Shown: in pieces, positions 51,173 to 59,754 of the stretch
How the letters are laid out: each line of letters starts with the position of its first letter
How positions within the stretch are numbered: the stretch's first letter is position 1
NCBI RefSeq assembly: GCF_001613265.1
Contig: NZ_BDCA01000003.1
Span: 1 to 64,000 of the forward strand
From: Nocardia vermiculata NBRC 100427
GTDB taxonomy: Bacteria; Actinomycetota; Actinomycetes; Mycobacteriales; Mycobacteriaceae
Length of the DNA stretch: 64,000 nt
Direction of reading: 5' to 3'
Made by a program: the position numbers and the translations under genes
The notes under the pieces: model-generated
Told to the model about the DNA's origin: nothing
Database searches by the model: none
The model's input: the letters and a program-made list of their open reading frames with translations, nothing else

Positions 51173-51240
51173 GCTTACGACATTAGTGCTGGTCAGAACA
51201 CTTGTCATCCAAGTGCACCCTTATTGAGGCAAGTATTGCC

Positions 51241-51278
51241 TTAGTGAAGGACACCTTACTTAAGGCTGCCTAACCAAA
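51241..51278 (-). promoter_or_regulatory. Tandem IdeR/DmdR-like iron boxes upstream of ferritin
   Basis: Two abutting 19-base sites lie at 51241-51259 and 51260-51278. On the minus strand the distal one matches 14 of 19 bases of the IdeR consensus TTAGGTTAGGCTAACCTAA; the proximal one is weaker (11 of 19, plus strand). The distance to the start (69 bases and more) and the tandem order resemble the M. tuberculosis bfrB promoter, where iron-loaded IdeR activates and displaces Lsr2. Confidence 0.75.
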
Positions 51279-51372
51279 TAAATGCAGCCCGTTCTTCGGT
51301 GCATTCCCGCAGTAGCGAAATTCACACTATCCGATTTTCTCGGAATCGCGGGGTTTTTCTCGTATCCGTCCG

Positions 51373-52833
51373 TCATCGGGTGAGGAGGTCTTCCGGAATC
51401 GCCTGGTCGTGCGCCAGTGCATCGAAGAAGCTGCTCGCCCGGTCGCGGTCCCAGAGCAGCACATTGCCGCTGTCGGTATCGGTGAAACCGCCGATCGGCA
51501 CGGTGGTGGCGGTGGTTCCGCCGCGCAGCGCCCACCCCAGGCGGCCGAGATCCCAGATGTGGTCGCCCTTGTCGACCCGGAGCGAACCCGCCACATCGCG
51601 TGCCATCGGCCACAGTCGCAACGGGTTGATCAGGGTGCTGGTACTGGTCGCCTTCTTCAGCAAGGCGGAAAGGAACAATCGCTGATTGTTCATTCGATCC
51701 AGGTCGGCGCGCGGGGTGGCGCGAGTACGGACGAATCCCAGCGCCTGGGGACCGCTGAGTTGCTGACAGCCTGCGGGCAGGTCGATACCCGCCTTCGGGT
51801 CGTCGATCGCCTCGGGCAGGCAGATGTCGATGCCACCCAGTGCGTCGACCATACCGGCGAAGCCGCCGAACCCGATCTCGGCGAAATGATCGATACGCAA
51901 TCCGGTCGCTGTTTCCACGGTTTGCACGAGAAGTTTCGGACCACCCGCGGAAAACGCCGCATTGAGTTTGTCCTTGCCGATACCCGGAATGCTCACATAG
52001 GAATCGCGCGGCAGGCTGACCAGTGTGGGCTTACCCGACTTCGGGATGTGCACCAGCATGATCGTGTCGGTGCGGTCACCGTCGGCAGCTCCGGTGGACA
52101 GTGCCCGTTCCTGATCCTCGGTCATGCCGTCGCGGGTATCCGAGCCGGTCAGCAGCCAGTTCGTGCCCTCGGTCTGCGCCACCCGGTCGGTGTACGGGCC
52201 GAGTGCGTCGATCCGGTCCAGTGACCGGTCCAGGTAGATGACGCCGGCCACCGGCAGCAGGATGATCACCAGCAGCAGGATCAGGAACCAGCGGCCGACA
52301 TGTCGTTTCCGGCGGGGCCGACGCGCGCGCGGTTCCGGTGGTGGGCGGTTGTCGCGGCGGCGACGCGCCGGTGGGGGCGGTGGCGGTGGCGGCGGAGCCT
52401 CTCGGTACGGGACCGGTCGCTGTGTGGGGGCGTGGGTAGCTTCTGCACTGCGCCGGCGCGGCGGCACATCCTGCCGCGGGGGTGGCGGGTTCGCCGGCAC
52501 CTGCGACCAGGCGAGTGGACGAGGGTCCTCGCCGTCCCGGTGAATGACCTGGGTCGGTTCGACCGGAGGGCGGCGCGGTGGACCGTCGGGGCCCGGCGGC
52601 AGCGGCCGCCCCGGGCCCGGGCCTTGTGGATGGCCACGGTCCGGCCCCAGCGGTCGTCCTCGGGCCGGTCCCGGCGGCCGCGCCGGTCCGGGACCGCCGG
52701 GGCGGCCGGGACCCGGAGGTAGGCGCTGGTCGAATCCGGGGCGTTCGGGGGGTGGTTGTCTACGATCCGGTCCTGCGGGCGGCGGCACCCGGCGGGTCCG
52801 CGGATACTGCTCGGGGTCGTCGCCGTTCACCAC
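51373..52833 (-). CDS. LytR-CpsA-Psr (LCP) family cell-envelope ligase
   Basis: A 486-residue protein. The first 175 residues are a disordered cytosolic region very rich in Pro, Gly and Arg, one membrane helix follows (about 180-202), then the outer LCP domain: WLLTGSDTRDGMTEDQ, DTIMLVHIPKSGKPTLVSLPRDSYVSIPG, GFGGFAGMVDALGGIDICLPE and FVRTRATPRADLDRMNNQRLFL. LCP enzymes join arabinogalactan or other polymers to peptidoglycan. The place next to ferritin matches M. tuberculosis Rv3840, but the protein here is full length. Confidence 0.93.
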   Translation of the reverse strand: MVNGDDPEQYPRTRRVPPPAGPDRRQPPPERPGFDQRLPPGPGRPGGPGPARPPGPARGRPLGPDRGHPQGPGPGRPLPPGPDGPPRRPPVEPTQVIHRDGEDPRPLAWSQVPANPPPPRQDVPPRRRSAEATHAPTQRPVPYREAPPPPPPPPPARRRRDNRPPPEPRARRPRRKRHVGRWFLILLLVIILLPVAGVIYLDRSLDRIDALGPYTDRVAQTEGTNWLLTGSDTRDGMTEDQERALSTGAADGDRTDTIMLVHIPKSGKPTLVSLPRDSYVSIPGIGKDKLNAAFSAGGPKLLVQTVETATGLRIDHFAEIGFGGFAGMVDALGGIDICLPEAIDDPKAGIDLPAGCQQLSGPQALGFVRTRATPRADLDRMNNQRLFLSALLKKATSTSTLINPLRLWPMARDVAGSLRVDKGDHIWDLGRLGWALRGGTTATTVPIGGFTDTDSGNVLLWDRDRASSFFDALAHDQAIPEDLLTR

Positions 52834-52915
52834 CGAGATGGTACTGATCCGGGAGTCACGTCGGCATGTGCATCAGCACACCCGTCCTGACGTGGCGAAT
52901 ACCCGCAGAATCAGG

Positions 52916-53710
52916 TCAGGGCAGCCACGACACGTGCCCGTGCAGGGCGGTGTAGCCGATGTAGGCCACCGTGTCGATGGTCGCGTGCGCCAGAATCAGT
53001 GGCCACAGTCGTCCGGTGCGTTGCCAGTAGCGGCCGAAGATCACCCCCATCACCAGGTTGCCGAGGCCGCCACCGAGACCCTGATACAGGTGATAGCTGC
53101 CGCGCAGCAGCGCCGAGGCGGCCAGCGACCGGTTCTCCGTCCAGCCGAGTTGACGCAGCCGGGTGATCAGATAGCCGACGACCAGAATCTCCTCGGCGAC
53201 CGCGTTGGCGATCGCCGACAACACCAGTACCGGCAGCCGCCACCAGTGCTCGTCGAGTGAACTGGGCACGATCGTGACGCTGAACCCGAGAGCGTGGGCG
53301 GCGAGGTACAGCCCGAGTCCCGGGAGTCCGATCACCGCCGCGAGAATCAGCGCCGGCAGCACATCCCCGCGGACCCGGATGCGGGCCAGTCCGAGCAGGC
53401 GTGGTCCGATGCCGCTGCGCCACAGTAGATATAGTCCCAGCGCTCCCCAAGCGACCAGTCGCCCCGCGCTCAATAGTTGAAACAGCAGGTCGATGACCGA
53501 CTGCCCGGCCCGGGACGGGTTCAGCGCAACCTGCTGCCCACTTACTCCGCCCGGGGCGAGTGCGCTCTGCAGCAGCGACAGCGCCGAACTGGCCCCGCTC
53601 GTCCCGAAGGTGACGACCAGTACGAGCGCGATCTCCATCCGGATTGCGAACCGCTCGCGGTCCGGAGCCGGTTCGGGCCAGGCAGGGGTGGAGCGGGCAG
53701 CCGAAACCAT
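52916..53710 (-). CDS. CPBP-family (CAAX/type II) intramembrane metalloprotease
   Basis: A 264-residue protein with about seven hydrophobic helices. The family motifs are AVAEEILVVGYL (the Glu-Glu pair), LLRGSYHLYQG (the Arg-xxx-His type motif 2) and LILAHATIDTV (the His and Asp of motif 3). Bacterial members are linked to self-protection against bacteriocins or to surface-protein control. The target is unknown. It lies 82 bases from the LCP gene. Confidence 0.92.
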   Translation of the reverse strand: MVSAARSTPAWPEPAPDRERFAIRMEIALVLVVTFGTSGASSALSLLQSALAPGGVSGQQVALNPSRAGQSVIDLLFQLLSAGRLVAWGALGLYLLWRSGIGPRLLGLARIRVRGDVLPALILAAVIGLPGLGLYLAAHALGFSVTIVPSSLDEHWWRLPVLVLSAIANAVAEEILVVGYLITRLRQLGWTENRSLAASALLRGSYHLYQGLGGGLGNLVMGVIFGRYWQRTGRLWPLILAHATIDTVAYIGYTALHGHVSWLP

Positions 53711-53751
53711 AGGCCCAATCTAGGGTGTGGCGGCCCGGCGGCCGGGATCGC

Positions 53752-54525
53752 TCAGGACGGGCGCTCGGATCCGTGCAGCCGGTCGAAGAACGGGCACCCG
53801 GCCAGCAGGCGGATCGCCCGGCTCAACGACTCCACGGTGTCGACCGGGGCGTGGAAGGATAGCCGCGCGTCGTGATCGTTTTCGGGCCCTTCGATGCGCA
53901 GAGTGATCCCGTAGCGATCGATGGCCAGCGGGCGGATGGATCCGCCCCGCAAGCGCACCGGCAGATGCCGCGACAACCGGGCGATCACATCGGCGTGGTC
54001 GGAATCCATATGTTGCAGCCAGGCCGATTCCAGTTCCCGGAACGGGTCGGCGTCGGCGCTGCGCAGGTCGTGCGGGCATACCGATTCGGCGCCGGCGGCA
54101 TCGGCGACCACGGCCGATTCCAGCACCACCCGCAGCAGTGTCGTGGTGTGGCCGACATCGAGCAGCCCGGGATGCGGGTATTCGCCGGCGACCTGGGCGG
54201 CGAGGGCGCGCTGAGCATGTCCGGGAACGGCTCGGACGCGGCCGCGCAGCCACACCAGAGCCCGTACCCGCTCGCGCAGCGGCAGCGGTGCCAGATCGGT
54301 GAGTTCCAGCACGCCGGGGGAACCCACCTCCGCGGCCGCTGCGGCCACCGCGGCCGAATTGCGCGCGACGGCGATCACGACATCGCCGCAGGCTCGCAGA
54401 TGATGCACGCTGGTGGGGATGGGGTCGGTACCGGGCAGGGCCAGCACGGAAGTCTCGGCGTGGGCGCACGCACTGCGAATCCGCTCCGCAGCGGATGGAG
54501 CGGCGGATGTGATCGTGCGGCTCAT
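53752..54525 (-). CDS. DUF2470 domain protein, iron-regulated
   Basis: A 257-residue soluble protein. The N-terminal half has a split-barrel (PNPOx-like) pattern and the C-terminal half is DUF2470-like (LESAWLQHMDSDHADVIARL, RYGITLRIEGPENDHDARLSF). Such domains occur in heme oxygenases of the HugZ type. A role in heme or iron use is therefore likely. The ATG at 54525 has GGGAGGT upstream. A near-consensus IdeR box lies 42 bases upstream, so the gene should be shut off by iron, as is M. tuberculosis Rv3839. Confidence 0.9.
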   Translation of the reverse strand: MSRTITSAAPSAAERIRSACAHAETSVLALPGTDPIPTSVHHLRACGDVVIAVARNSAAVAAAAAEVGSPGVLELTDLAPLPLRERVRALVWLRGRVRAVPGHAQRALAAQVAGEYPHPGLLDVGHTTTLLRVVLESAVVADAAGAESVCPHDLRSADADPFRELESAWLQHMDSDHADVIARLSRHLPVRLRGGSIRPLAIDRYGITLRIEGPENDHDARLSFHAPVDTVESLSRAIRLLAGCPFFDRLHGSERPS

Positions 54526-54566
54526 TCGGACCTCCCGTGGCAAACCGTGACAACTCAACGCTGTTA

Positions 54567-54585
54567 TTAGGTAAACCTAAGCTAA
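54567..54585 (-). promoter_or_regulatory. IdeR-type iron box
   Basis: TTAGGTAAACCTAAGCTAA matches 15 of 19 bases of the mycobacterial IdeR consensus and includes the palindrome TTAGGT-AA-ACCTAA. It lies between the divergent DUF2470 gene (start 54525, minus strand) and the hypothetical gene starting at 54633, overlapping the likely promoter, as expected for iron-dependent repression. Confidence 0.85.
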
Positions 54586-54632
54586 GTCACCGGATGTGGA
54601 TACGCAAGCATTCCGCTCGCTACGGTGTAAAA

Positions 54633-55094
54633 GTGCCGCACGATTCGCCCACTGCATCCGGAGCATCCGCAAGCCCCGAGCCCGTTCTGCTGTCGCTGAG
54701 CGTGCCGACGGCCGCGCCCGCCGGACTCACCGACGGACTGGTCCGGGGGGCCGAGGAACAATCGGGCGCCGAGCAGTCCACGGAGGCACCCGCGCCGGTG
54801 CTCGATCTGAGCCTGCCCGATGAGCGCATCGTCGAATTCCTGGTCGGCGTCGCGCATTCCGATACCGGATTCATCGCGGCGACGACCTCGGGCGAGCGTG
54901 CCGTGGCGATCGTGGCGGCCACCGCGGCCGCGCTGTGTGGGGAGGACATCCGGGCCGCACTGGCCGAGCCCGATATCGAATTCCTGCGCGGCCTCGGCAC
55001 CGGCGCCGTGCAGGCGCTGCGCGACGTGCTGCTGGCGGTGCGGACGAGCGAGCCCGACGCGGTGCACGCGGCCCTGCGGGTATTGGCCCGCTGA
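54633..55094 (+). CDS. Hypothetical protein with conserved C-terminal helical part
   Basis: A 153-residue protein. The first 50 residues are low complexity (Ala/Pro/Ser), and the C-terminal 100 residues look structured: LDLSLPDERIVEFLVGVAHSDTG, AIVAATAAALCGEDIRAAL, EFLRGLGTGAVQALRDVL. No family is recognised. The GTG at 54633 follows TACGGTGTAAAA without a ribosome site, which suggests a leaderless message. It is divergent from the DUF2470 gene and shares the IdeR box region. Confidence 0.72.
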   Translation: MPHDSPTASGASASPEPVLLSLSVPTAAPAGLTDGLVRGAEEQSGAEQSTEAPAPVLDLSLPDERIVEFLVGVAHSDTGFIAATTSGERAVAIVAATAAALCGEDIRAALAEPDIEFLRGLGTGAVQALRDVLLAVRTSEPDAVHAALRVLAR

Positions 55095-55182
55095 CCCGGG
55101 AGGTGGCGCGGACCTGGCTCGTTACCACTGGGGACAGCACACACGGCGGGGCCGGTGGCCCACTGCCAGTAGTGTCGTATCC

Positions 55183-56103
55183 GTGCCGCGTATCGCCTAT
55201 TTCGGACCGTCTGGAACTTTCACCGAGATGGCCCTCGCCGAACTCGAGTCCGCGAACACCTTCGACGACCCCGTCGAACGGATCGCAGCCCCCAGTCAGG
55301 GCGCCACGCTGGAGATGATCCGCTCCGGCGAGGTCGACGGTGGGGTGGTCCCGATCGAGAGTTCGGTGGAGGGATCGATCTCGGCGACCCTGGATGCGCT
55401 CGCGACGGGACCGCGCCTGCAGATCATCGCGGAAACCGAACTGGATGTGGCGTTCACGATCGTGGCGAAACCCGGTACCGAACTGTCGCAGGTGCGCACG
55501 GTCGCGGCCTATCCGGTGGCCGCCGCCCAGGTCCGACTGTGGCTGGCGGACCGGCTTCCGCAGGCCGGGACGTATACCTCGGCGTCCAATGCGGCCGCGG
55601 CCGAGGATGTCGTGGCCGGGCACGCCGACGCCGCGGTATCGACCACACTGGCCGGCCGCCGGCTCGGGCTGATCGAACTGGCTACCGGCGTCGCCGATCA
55701 CGAGCAGGCCGTCACCAGATTCGTTCTGGTCACGCGCCCGCGCCGGGCCCCCGAACGGACCGGCGCGGACCGCACCTCACTGGTGGTGCTCGAGCTGGCC
55801 AACGAGCCCGGTTCGCTGATGCGGGTCTTCGCCGAATTCGCCACCCGGGGCGTGGATCTGACCCGTATCGAATCCCGCCCCACCCGAACCGGGATGGGCA
55901 CTTATCGTTTCTATCTGGACTGTGTGGGGCATATCGAGGACACCGCGGTCGCCGAGGCGCTCAAAGCACTGCACCGCACCGCGGGACGAATCCGCTACCT
56001 GGGTTCGTGGCCGACACGGTCGCCGAGTGGTTCGCGGCCGCCCGCCGACGAGCCGGCCGCAGCGTGGTTGGACGATCTGAAGAAGGGGGTGGACGCCTTA
56101 TGA
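55183..56103 (+). CDS. pheA: Prephenate dehydratase
   Basis: A 306-residue enzyme that converts prephenate to phenylpyruvate for phenylalanine synthesis. The N-terminal catalytic domain (to about residue 180) shows RIAYFGPSGTFTEMAL, the VVPIESSVEGSISATLDAL block and the TRF motif (AVTRFVLVT). The C-terminal ACT domain has NEPGSLMRVFAEFATRGVDL and the Phe-binding ESRP motif, so feedback control is expected. GTG start, with TAGTGT about 6 bases upstream, probably leaderless. It corresponds to M. tuberculosis Rv3838c. Confidence 0.96.
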   Translation: MPRIAYFGPSGTFTEMALAELESANTFDDPVERIAAPSQGATLEMIRSGEVDGGVVPIESSVEGSISATLDALATGPRLQIIAETELDVAFTIVAKPGTELSQVRTVAAYPVAAAQVRLWLADRLPQAGTYTSASNAAAAEDVVAGHADAAVSTTLAGRRLGLIELATGVADHEQAVTRFVLVTRPRRAPERTGADRTSLVVLELANEPGSLMRVFAEFATRGVDLTRIESRPTRTGMGTYRFYLDCVGHIEDTAVAEALKALHRTAGRIRYLGSWPTRSPSGSRPPADEPAAAWLDDLKKGVDAL

Positions 56104-56801
56104 GCGAATCCGGGGCACGCCGCGACACCGCCCGCCCGCCGGGCAAGTTGATTCTGGTGCGGCACGGCGAGACCGAGGGCAACGTCGCCAAGGTGCTCGA
56201 TACTCGCGTGCCTGGCCTGCCGCTCACCGAACGTGGAGTAGCACAGGCGAAGTCGTTCGCCGCGCGCCTCACGGTGCCGCCGGTGCGGCTGTATTCCTCG
56301 GTCGCGCTGCGGGCACGGCAGACGGCCGAACATGTCGAGTCGGTGACCGGTATCGCTGCCGATGTACTGGACGGTGTGTACGAGGTCCAGGTCGGGGAGC
56401 TGGAGGGGCAGAACTCCCAGGCCGCGCATCGGGAGTTCCAGCGGATCTACCGCTCCTGGCATCTGGGCGAACTGCACACGCGGCTACCGGGTGGCGAATC
56501 GGGCGAGGAGGTGCTCGCGCGGTATCTGCCCGCGGTGGACGCCCTGCGCGGGAGCTGCCTGACCGCCGCGACCGACCCCCATGACGTCATGCTGGTGAGC
56601 CACGGCGCGGCGATGCGACTGGTGGCCCGCGAACTCTCCGGTATCGCACCGCCGTTCACCACCAACAACCATCTGGACAACACCGAGACGATCGAACTGC
56701 TCCCCACCGCCGACGGTGGCTGGACCTGCGTTCGCTGGGGACGCTACACACCGCCGTTCGGATACGAGGTCGAGCCGACGCCCGACGATCCGATGGGCTG
56801 A
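56100..56801 (+). CDS. Histidine phosphatase family protein (phosphoglycerate mutase-like)
   Basis: A 233-residue protein with the full set of motifs: LILVRHGETEGN, YSSVALRARQTAEHV, acid region YEVQVGELEGQ and second His in LVSHGAAMRL. The C-terminal extension TPPFGYEVEPTPDDPMG is typical of this actinobacterial branch (M. tuberculosis Rv3837c). It starts with ATGA, overlapping the pheA stop. The true substrate may not be phosphoglycerate. Confidence 0.93.
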   Translation: MSESGARRDTARPPGKLILVRHGETEGNVAKVLDTRVPGLPLTERGVAQAKSFAARLTVPPVRLYSSVALRARQTAEHVESVTGIAADVLDGVYEVQVGELEGQNSQAAHREFQRIYRSWHLGELHTRLPGGESGEEVLARYLPAVDALRGSCLTAATDPHDVMLVSHGAAMRLVARELSGIAPPFTTNNHLDNTETIELLPTADGGWTCVRWGRYTPPFGYEVEPTPDDPMG

Positions 56802-56807
56802 GTTTCT

Positions 56808-56831
56808 AGCGGTTGTCAGCGGTTGTCAGCG
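56808..56831. repeat. Short tandem repeat after the histidine phosphatase gene
   Basis: AGCGGTTGTC occurs twice in direct tandem followed by AGCG. It lies between the end of the phosphatase gene (56801) and the convergent EspG gene. Confidence 0.7.
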
Positions 56832-56862
56832 CCACCCCGGGCTCAGGACAGCCCGGGTGTGG
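56832..56862. terminator. Hairpin overlapping the EspG stop codon
   Basis: CCACCCCGGGCT pairs with AGCCCGGG-T-GTGG, about 12 pairs with one bulged T. The EspG stop codon (56843-56845) lies at the loop. It separates the convergent phosphatase and PE-PPE-EspG transcripts. Confidence 0.7.
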
Positions 56863-57676
56863 TGGGATCGAAATCCGCGCGCAGCGGCAGTTTGTCGATG
56901 AGATCCTTGAGGGCGGTACGCAACCGGCCCGAGGTGCCGCCGGCGAGCGACGTCCACATCACTTCGTCCTCGGAACGGGTGGTGACGGCAATGAACCGGC
57001 CGTTGCGGGTGTTGTACACCGCGATCATGCCGTCGGCGACATCGCGACTGGCATCGTTGTAGACGACGCCGACGATCGAAGCGTGCGAATGGATCTCGAC
57101 CAGTGCCGAGGCCAGCGTCTGCGCGTCGCGGGGTGGACGTCCGACCCGGCTCAGGCGTTGCGCGGTACTCGCCGCATCCCCGGCGTCGGCGAGGATCGGC
57201 TTGAGTTCCTCGGTGAGGACGTTCATTCCGCTCAGCTCGAGTGGGTCGGCAGCGCCCAGTGCGGCCATGATGGTGCCCGGCAGATCGTGCCCGGCCTCGT
57301 CGATGGTGTAGGAATCGGGGCCGCGCAGGGCGATGACCTCCATGTCGTCGCCCTTGGCCAGGCAGAAGCGGTTCACCCGCTCACCGATGTACCAGCGCAG
57401 CGCGATCGCCCAGTGTGGGCGGTACAGTCCCCGCAACCGGTCCTCGAGGTCGCGATGAACCTCATCGTCGACGAGTAACTCACGCGCGGTGAGTGATTCG
57501 GCGGCCGCGGCCATCGCCGCATCGTGCGTGTCGACATTGTCGTAGCGGCCGATCGCGTCCAGCACGACCGGCACCTCGTCGATTTCCAGCTTCTCGAGCA
57601 GAAACTGCATTTCGTCGAGCGACAATACGACGGCATCGAGCATGGATGGCCCGCGGCCCGCACCGAGAACCGTCAC
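56843..57676 (-). CDS. EspG-family ESX secretion-associated chaperone
   Basis: A 277-residue EspG-like protein: LDAVVLSLDEMQFLLEKLEID at the start, LTARELLVDDEVHRDLEDRL, LYRPHWAIALRWYIGERVNRF and ASIVGVVYNDASRDVADG. EspG proteins bind the PPE part of PE/PPE pairs and deliver them to a type VII secretion machine. The GTG start overlaps the PPE stop by GTGA, so the chaperone is made together with its likely client. No ESX core gene (eccA-E, mycP, esxA/B) is in the window. Confidence 0.9.
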   Translation of the reverse strand: MTVLGAGRGPSMLDAVVLSLDEMQFLLEKLEIDEVPVVLDAIGRYDNVDTHDAAMAAAAESLTARELLVDDEVHRDLEDRLRGLYRPHWAIALRWYIGERVNRFCLAKGDDMEVIALRGPDSYTIDEAGHDLPGTIMAALGAADPLELSGMNVLTEELKPILADAGDAASTAQRLSRVGRPPRDAQTLASALVEIHSHASIVGVVYNDASRDVADGMIAVYNTRNGRFIAVTTRSEDEVMWTSLAGGTSGRLRTALKDLIDKLPLRADFDPTTPGLS

Positions 57677-58845
57677 TTGGTGTTCTCCGGGGCCAAGTCG
57701 CCTCCGATCACACCGGGCGCGATCACTCGTCCGTCGGCGAAGTGCTCGCCGTTCAGGTACTCGTTGCTGTTGTGCTCGGACTCGTCGTCGTCGCGGTTCA
57801 CCTGGCGGCCCATCAGCGGGTTACCGTTGCCCGCCGGTCGCGCCGGAGCCGGGCCACCGGGCTGCGTGACCGCGGCAGCTTCCGCGACCGGTGTCGCGGC
57901 GGCCGGACCGCCGAGTGCGTTACCCGCACCCCAGCCCTCGGGCAGTTGCAGTGTGCCCGCTCCGCTACCGATACCGACCGCACTGCCCATCGACACCGCA
58001 CGGGTTGCGGCCGCGGCACCACCGGCGGCAGCGACACCACCGATGCCGCCCAGCATCGGAGCCATTCCGGCCGAGGGGGCGCTGCTGGTTGCCGCCGCGA
58101 TCGCGGTACCGGCCACATTGCCGACGGTGGACACGCCCGTGGAGGCCACCGAGCCGGCGACCTGGGCCGCCTGGGTCGCGGCGCTCATGACCCCGGGATT
58201 GCTCGCCAGGGCCTGGGCGACCCCGACCGCGGCCTGGACCGGATTGCCCTCGGCGTTCTGGAAGGCGGTTTCGATGTTCTGGCCGCCGTCGGCCAGCCCG
58301 GCGCCGTTGGCGATCGGCGGCGGCGTCAAGAACTCGGCCGGGGTGGCGACCATGGCCGAGGTCGCGGCCTCGTAGGTTTCCATTACCAGCGCGGCGCGGA
58401 TATCGAGTGCGACCTTCGCGGCCTCGGCGACTTCGGCGCTGCCGTCGAGGTCGCCGCCGTGTGCGTGCGCGGCGACGCGGGCCGCGTCGACGGCCGCGAT
58501 CTCGGGCAGGCTGGGCATGGCCAGCGATGCGACGGTGTACGCGGTGGCATTGGCTGCGGCCTTGGCCCCCATCGCCGCGGCCATCACGCTCTGCTGTTCG
58601 GCCCAGGCGGTGAAGCCAGTGAGCCGGGCCAGCAGGGCGACGCCGTTGAGGCCCACCATCCCGACGCCGAGTTCGGCCATCACCCGCGCGGCGGTGGCGG
58701 TGGCGTCGACCCACGCGGCGGTCAGCCCGCCCCAGGCGGTCGCCGCCGCGGAAATCGGGACGGCGTGCGCGCCGGCGTTGAGCGAAATCGAGTTGGCCTC
58801 CGCCAGGCGCGGCAGCCAGAACACCCCGGTGATCCCTGCGGTCAT
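57673..58845 (-). CDS. PPE-family protein
   Basis: A 390-residue protein. The N-terminal domain of about 180 residues is helical with the PPE-type pattern: VFWLPRLAEANSISLNAGAHAVPISAAATAW, a WxG-like AWGGLTAAWVDATAT and the helix-turn-helix pair. After about residue 180 the chain becomes low complexity, rich in Ala, Gly and Val, with a polar tail. The PPE tripeptide itself is not obvious; here the start is LPRLAEAN. GGGGAGAG precedes the ATG. It follows the PE gene by 40 bases. Confidence 0.87.
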   Translation of the reverse strand: MTAGITGVFWLPRLAEANSISLNAGAHAVPISAAATAWGGLTAAWVDATATAARVMAELGVGMVGLNGVALLARLTGFTAWAEQQSVMAAAMGAKAAANATAYTVASLAMPSLPEIAAVDAARVAAHAHGGDLDGSAEVAEAAKVALDIRAALVMETYEAATSAMVATPAEFLTPPPIANGAGLADGGQNIETAFQNAEGNPVQAAVGVAQALASNPGVMSAATQAAQVAGSVASTGVSTVGNVAGTAIAAATSSAPSAGMAPMLGGIGGVAAAGGAAAATRAVSMGSAVGIGSGAGTLQLPEGWGAGNALGGPAAATPVAEAAAVTQPGGPAPARPAGNGNPLMGRQVNRDDDESEHNSNEYLNGEHFADGRVIAPGVIGGDLAPENTK

Positions 58846-58885
58846 TGTCTCTCCCCTGAATGAACGGTGTGGTGAAGGATCCGGT

Positions 58886-59197
58886 CTAGAACTGGATGAG
58901 GGCGGTGGTGGCCGCGCTGACGCCGTCCTGTGCGATATAGGACGCCAGTTGTTGTCGCAGAATGGCTGCGGCGTGGTGCAATTCGAGGATGCCCTGGGCC
59001 ACCGAGTGGTCGTGACTGATCGCGCCCTGGTTGAAATGATTGGCGGCGAGTAGGGACACTTCTTCGGCGCCCGACGGGATGACGTGGGTGGCGGGACCGC
59101 CCAAAGCCGCTGCGGCGGCGAGCCGTTCGGCGAGCAGATCGAGCTCCGCGGAGGCCGCGAGAACGACTTCCGGCTGCACACTGACCAAACCGACCAT
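58886..59197 (-). CDS. PE-family protein
   Basis: A 103-residue protein that forms the whole two-helix PE domain: SVQPEVVLAASAELDLLAERL holds the Pro-Glu pair at residues 9-10. Then PATHVIPSGAEEVSLLAANHFN and the second helix (LELHHAAAILRQQLASYIAQDG) follow. The usual YxxxD/E secretion signal could be YIAQD near residue 87-91. It should pair with the PPE encoded just downstream. AGAAGGAG precedes the ATG. Confidence 0.9.
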   Translation of the reverse strand: MVGLVSVQPEVVLAASAELDLLAERLAAAAALGGPATHVIPSGAEEVSLLAANHFNQGAISHDHSVAQGILELHHAAAILRQQLASYIAQDGVSAATTALIQF

Positions 59198-59397
59198 GTC
59201 TCGAACTCCTTCTAGTGGCGGCTATGCAAGTGTCGGGACGATTGCGGGACGAGTACCGCGGTGGCGCCCGGCTCCCTCGACCGACCCTTCGGTGGAACCA
59301 CGAGAATTCCCCCTACGAGATGATTGGACGCGACGGCCCCCGCTGCGGTTCCCTCGTGTCGCGAATCGTTTCGACTTTACCTTGTGCGGGTAAAAGA
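59198..59397. other. Intergenic region between the metallopeptidase and the PE gene
   Basis: About 200 bases on which the PE-PPE-EspG promoter (minus strand) must lie. No coding signal and no clear terminator for the metallopeptidase gene were found. It is the left junction of the PE-PPE-EspG cassette. Confidence 0.4.
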
Positions 59398-59751
59398 CTA
59401 GCCCCAACCCAGTTGATGCAGCCGCTGTTCGTCGATCCCGAAGTAGTGAGCTATCTCATGGACCACGGTGATGGCCACCTCGTCCACGACCTCCTGCTCA
59501 TCGCTGCACATTTCCAGTATCGCCTCGCGATAGATGGTCACGGTGTCGGGCAGTGCACCGCCGTACTGGCTGTCCATCCGGTCGGTCAGTGCGATGCCGT
59601 GATACAGCCCGAGCAGGTGTGGATCGTCGCGGTCCCGCGGTTCGATCAGCACCACCACGTTCTCGATGGCGCGGGTCAGCTCTGCCGGGATCGAATCCAG
59701 CGCATCGCCCACCAGTTCCTCGAACCGGCTCTCCGACATGGTGACCGGCAT
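59398..59751 (-). CDS. Minimal zinc metallopeptidase (MMP-like, DUF1025 type)
   Basis: A 117-residue protein. The zinc motif HExxH lies in TVVHEIAHYFGID (His-Glu-Ile-Ala-His), with EEL and LPDTVTIYREAILE before it. This small, conserved family is thought to be a metal-dependent peptidase without pro-domain. It matches M. tuberculosis Rv3836. It begins three bases after the septum-formation gene stop, so the two are coupled. A start at the second Met (59739) is also possible. Confidence 0.92.
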   Translation of the reverse strand: MPVTMSESRFEELVGDALDSIPAELTRAIENVVVLIEPRDRDDPHLLGLYHGIALTDRMDSQYGGALPDTVTIYREAILEMCSDEQEVVDEVAITVVHEIAHYFGIDEQRLHQLGWG

Positions 59752-59754
59752 GAG

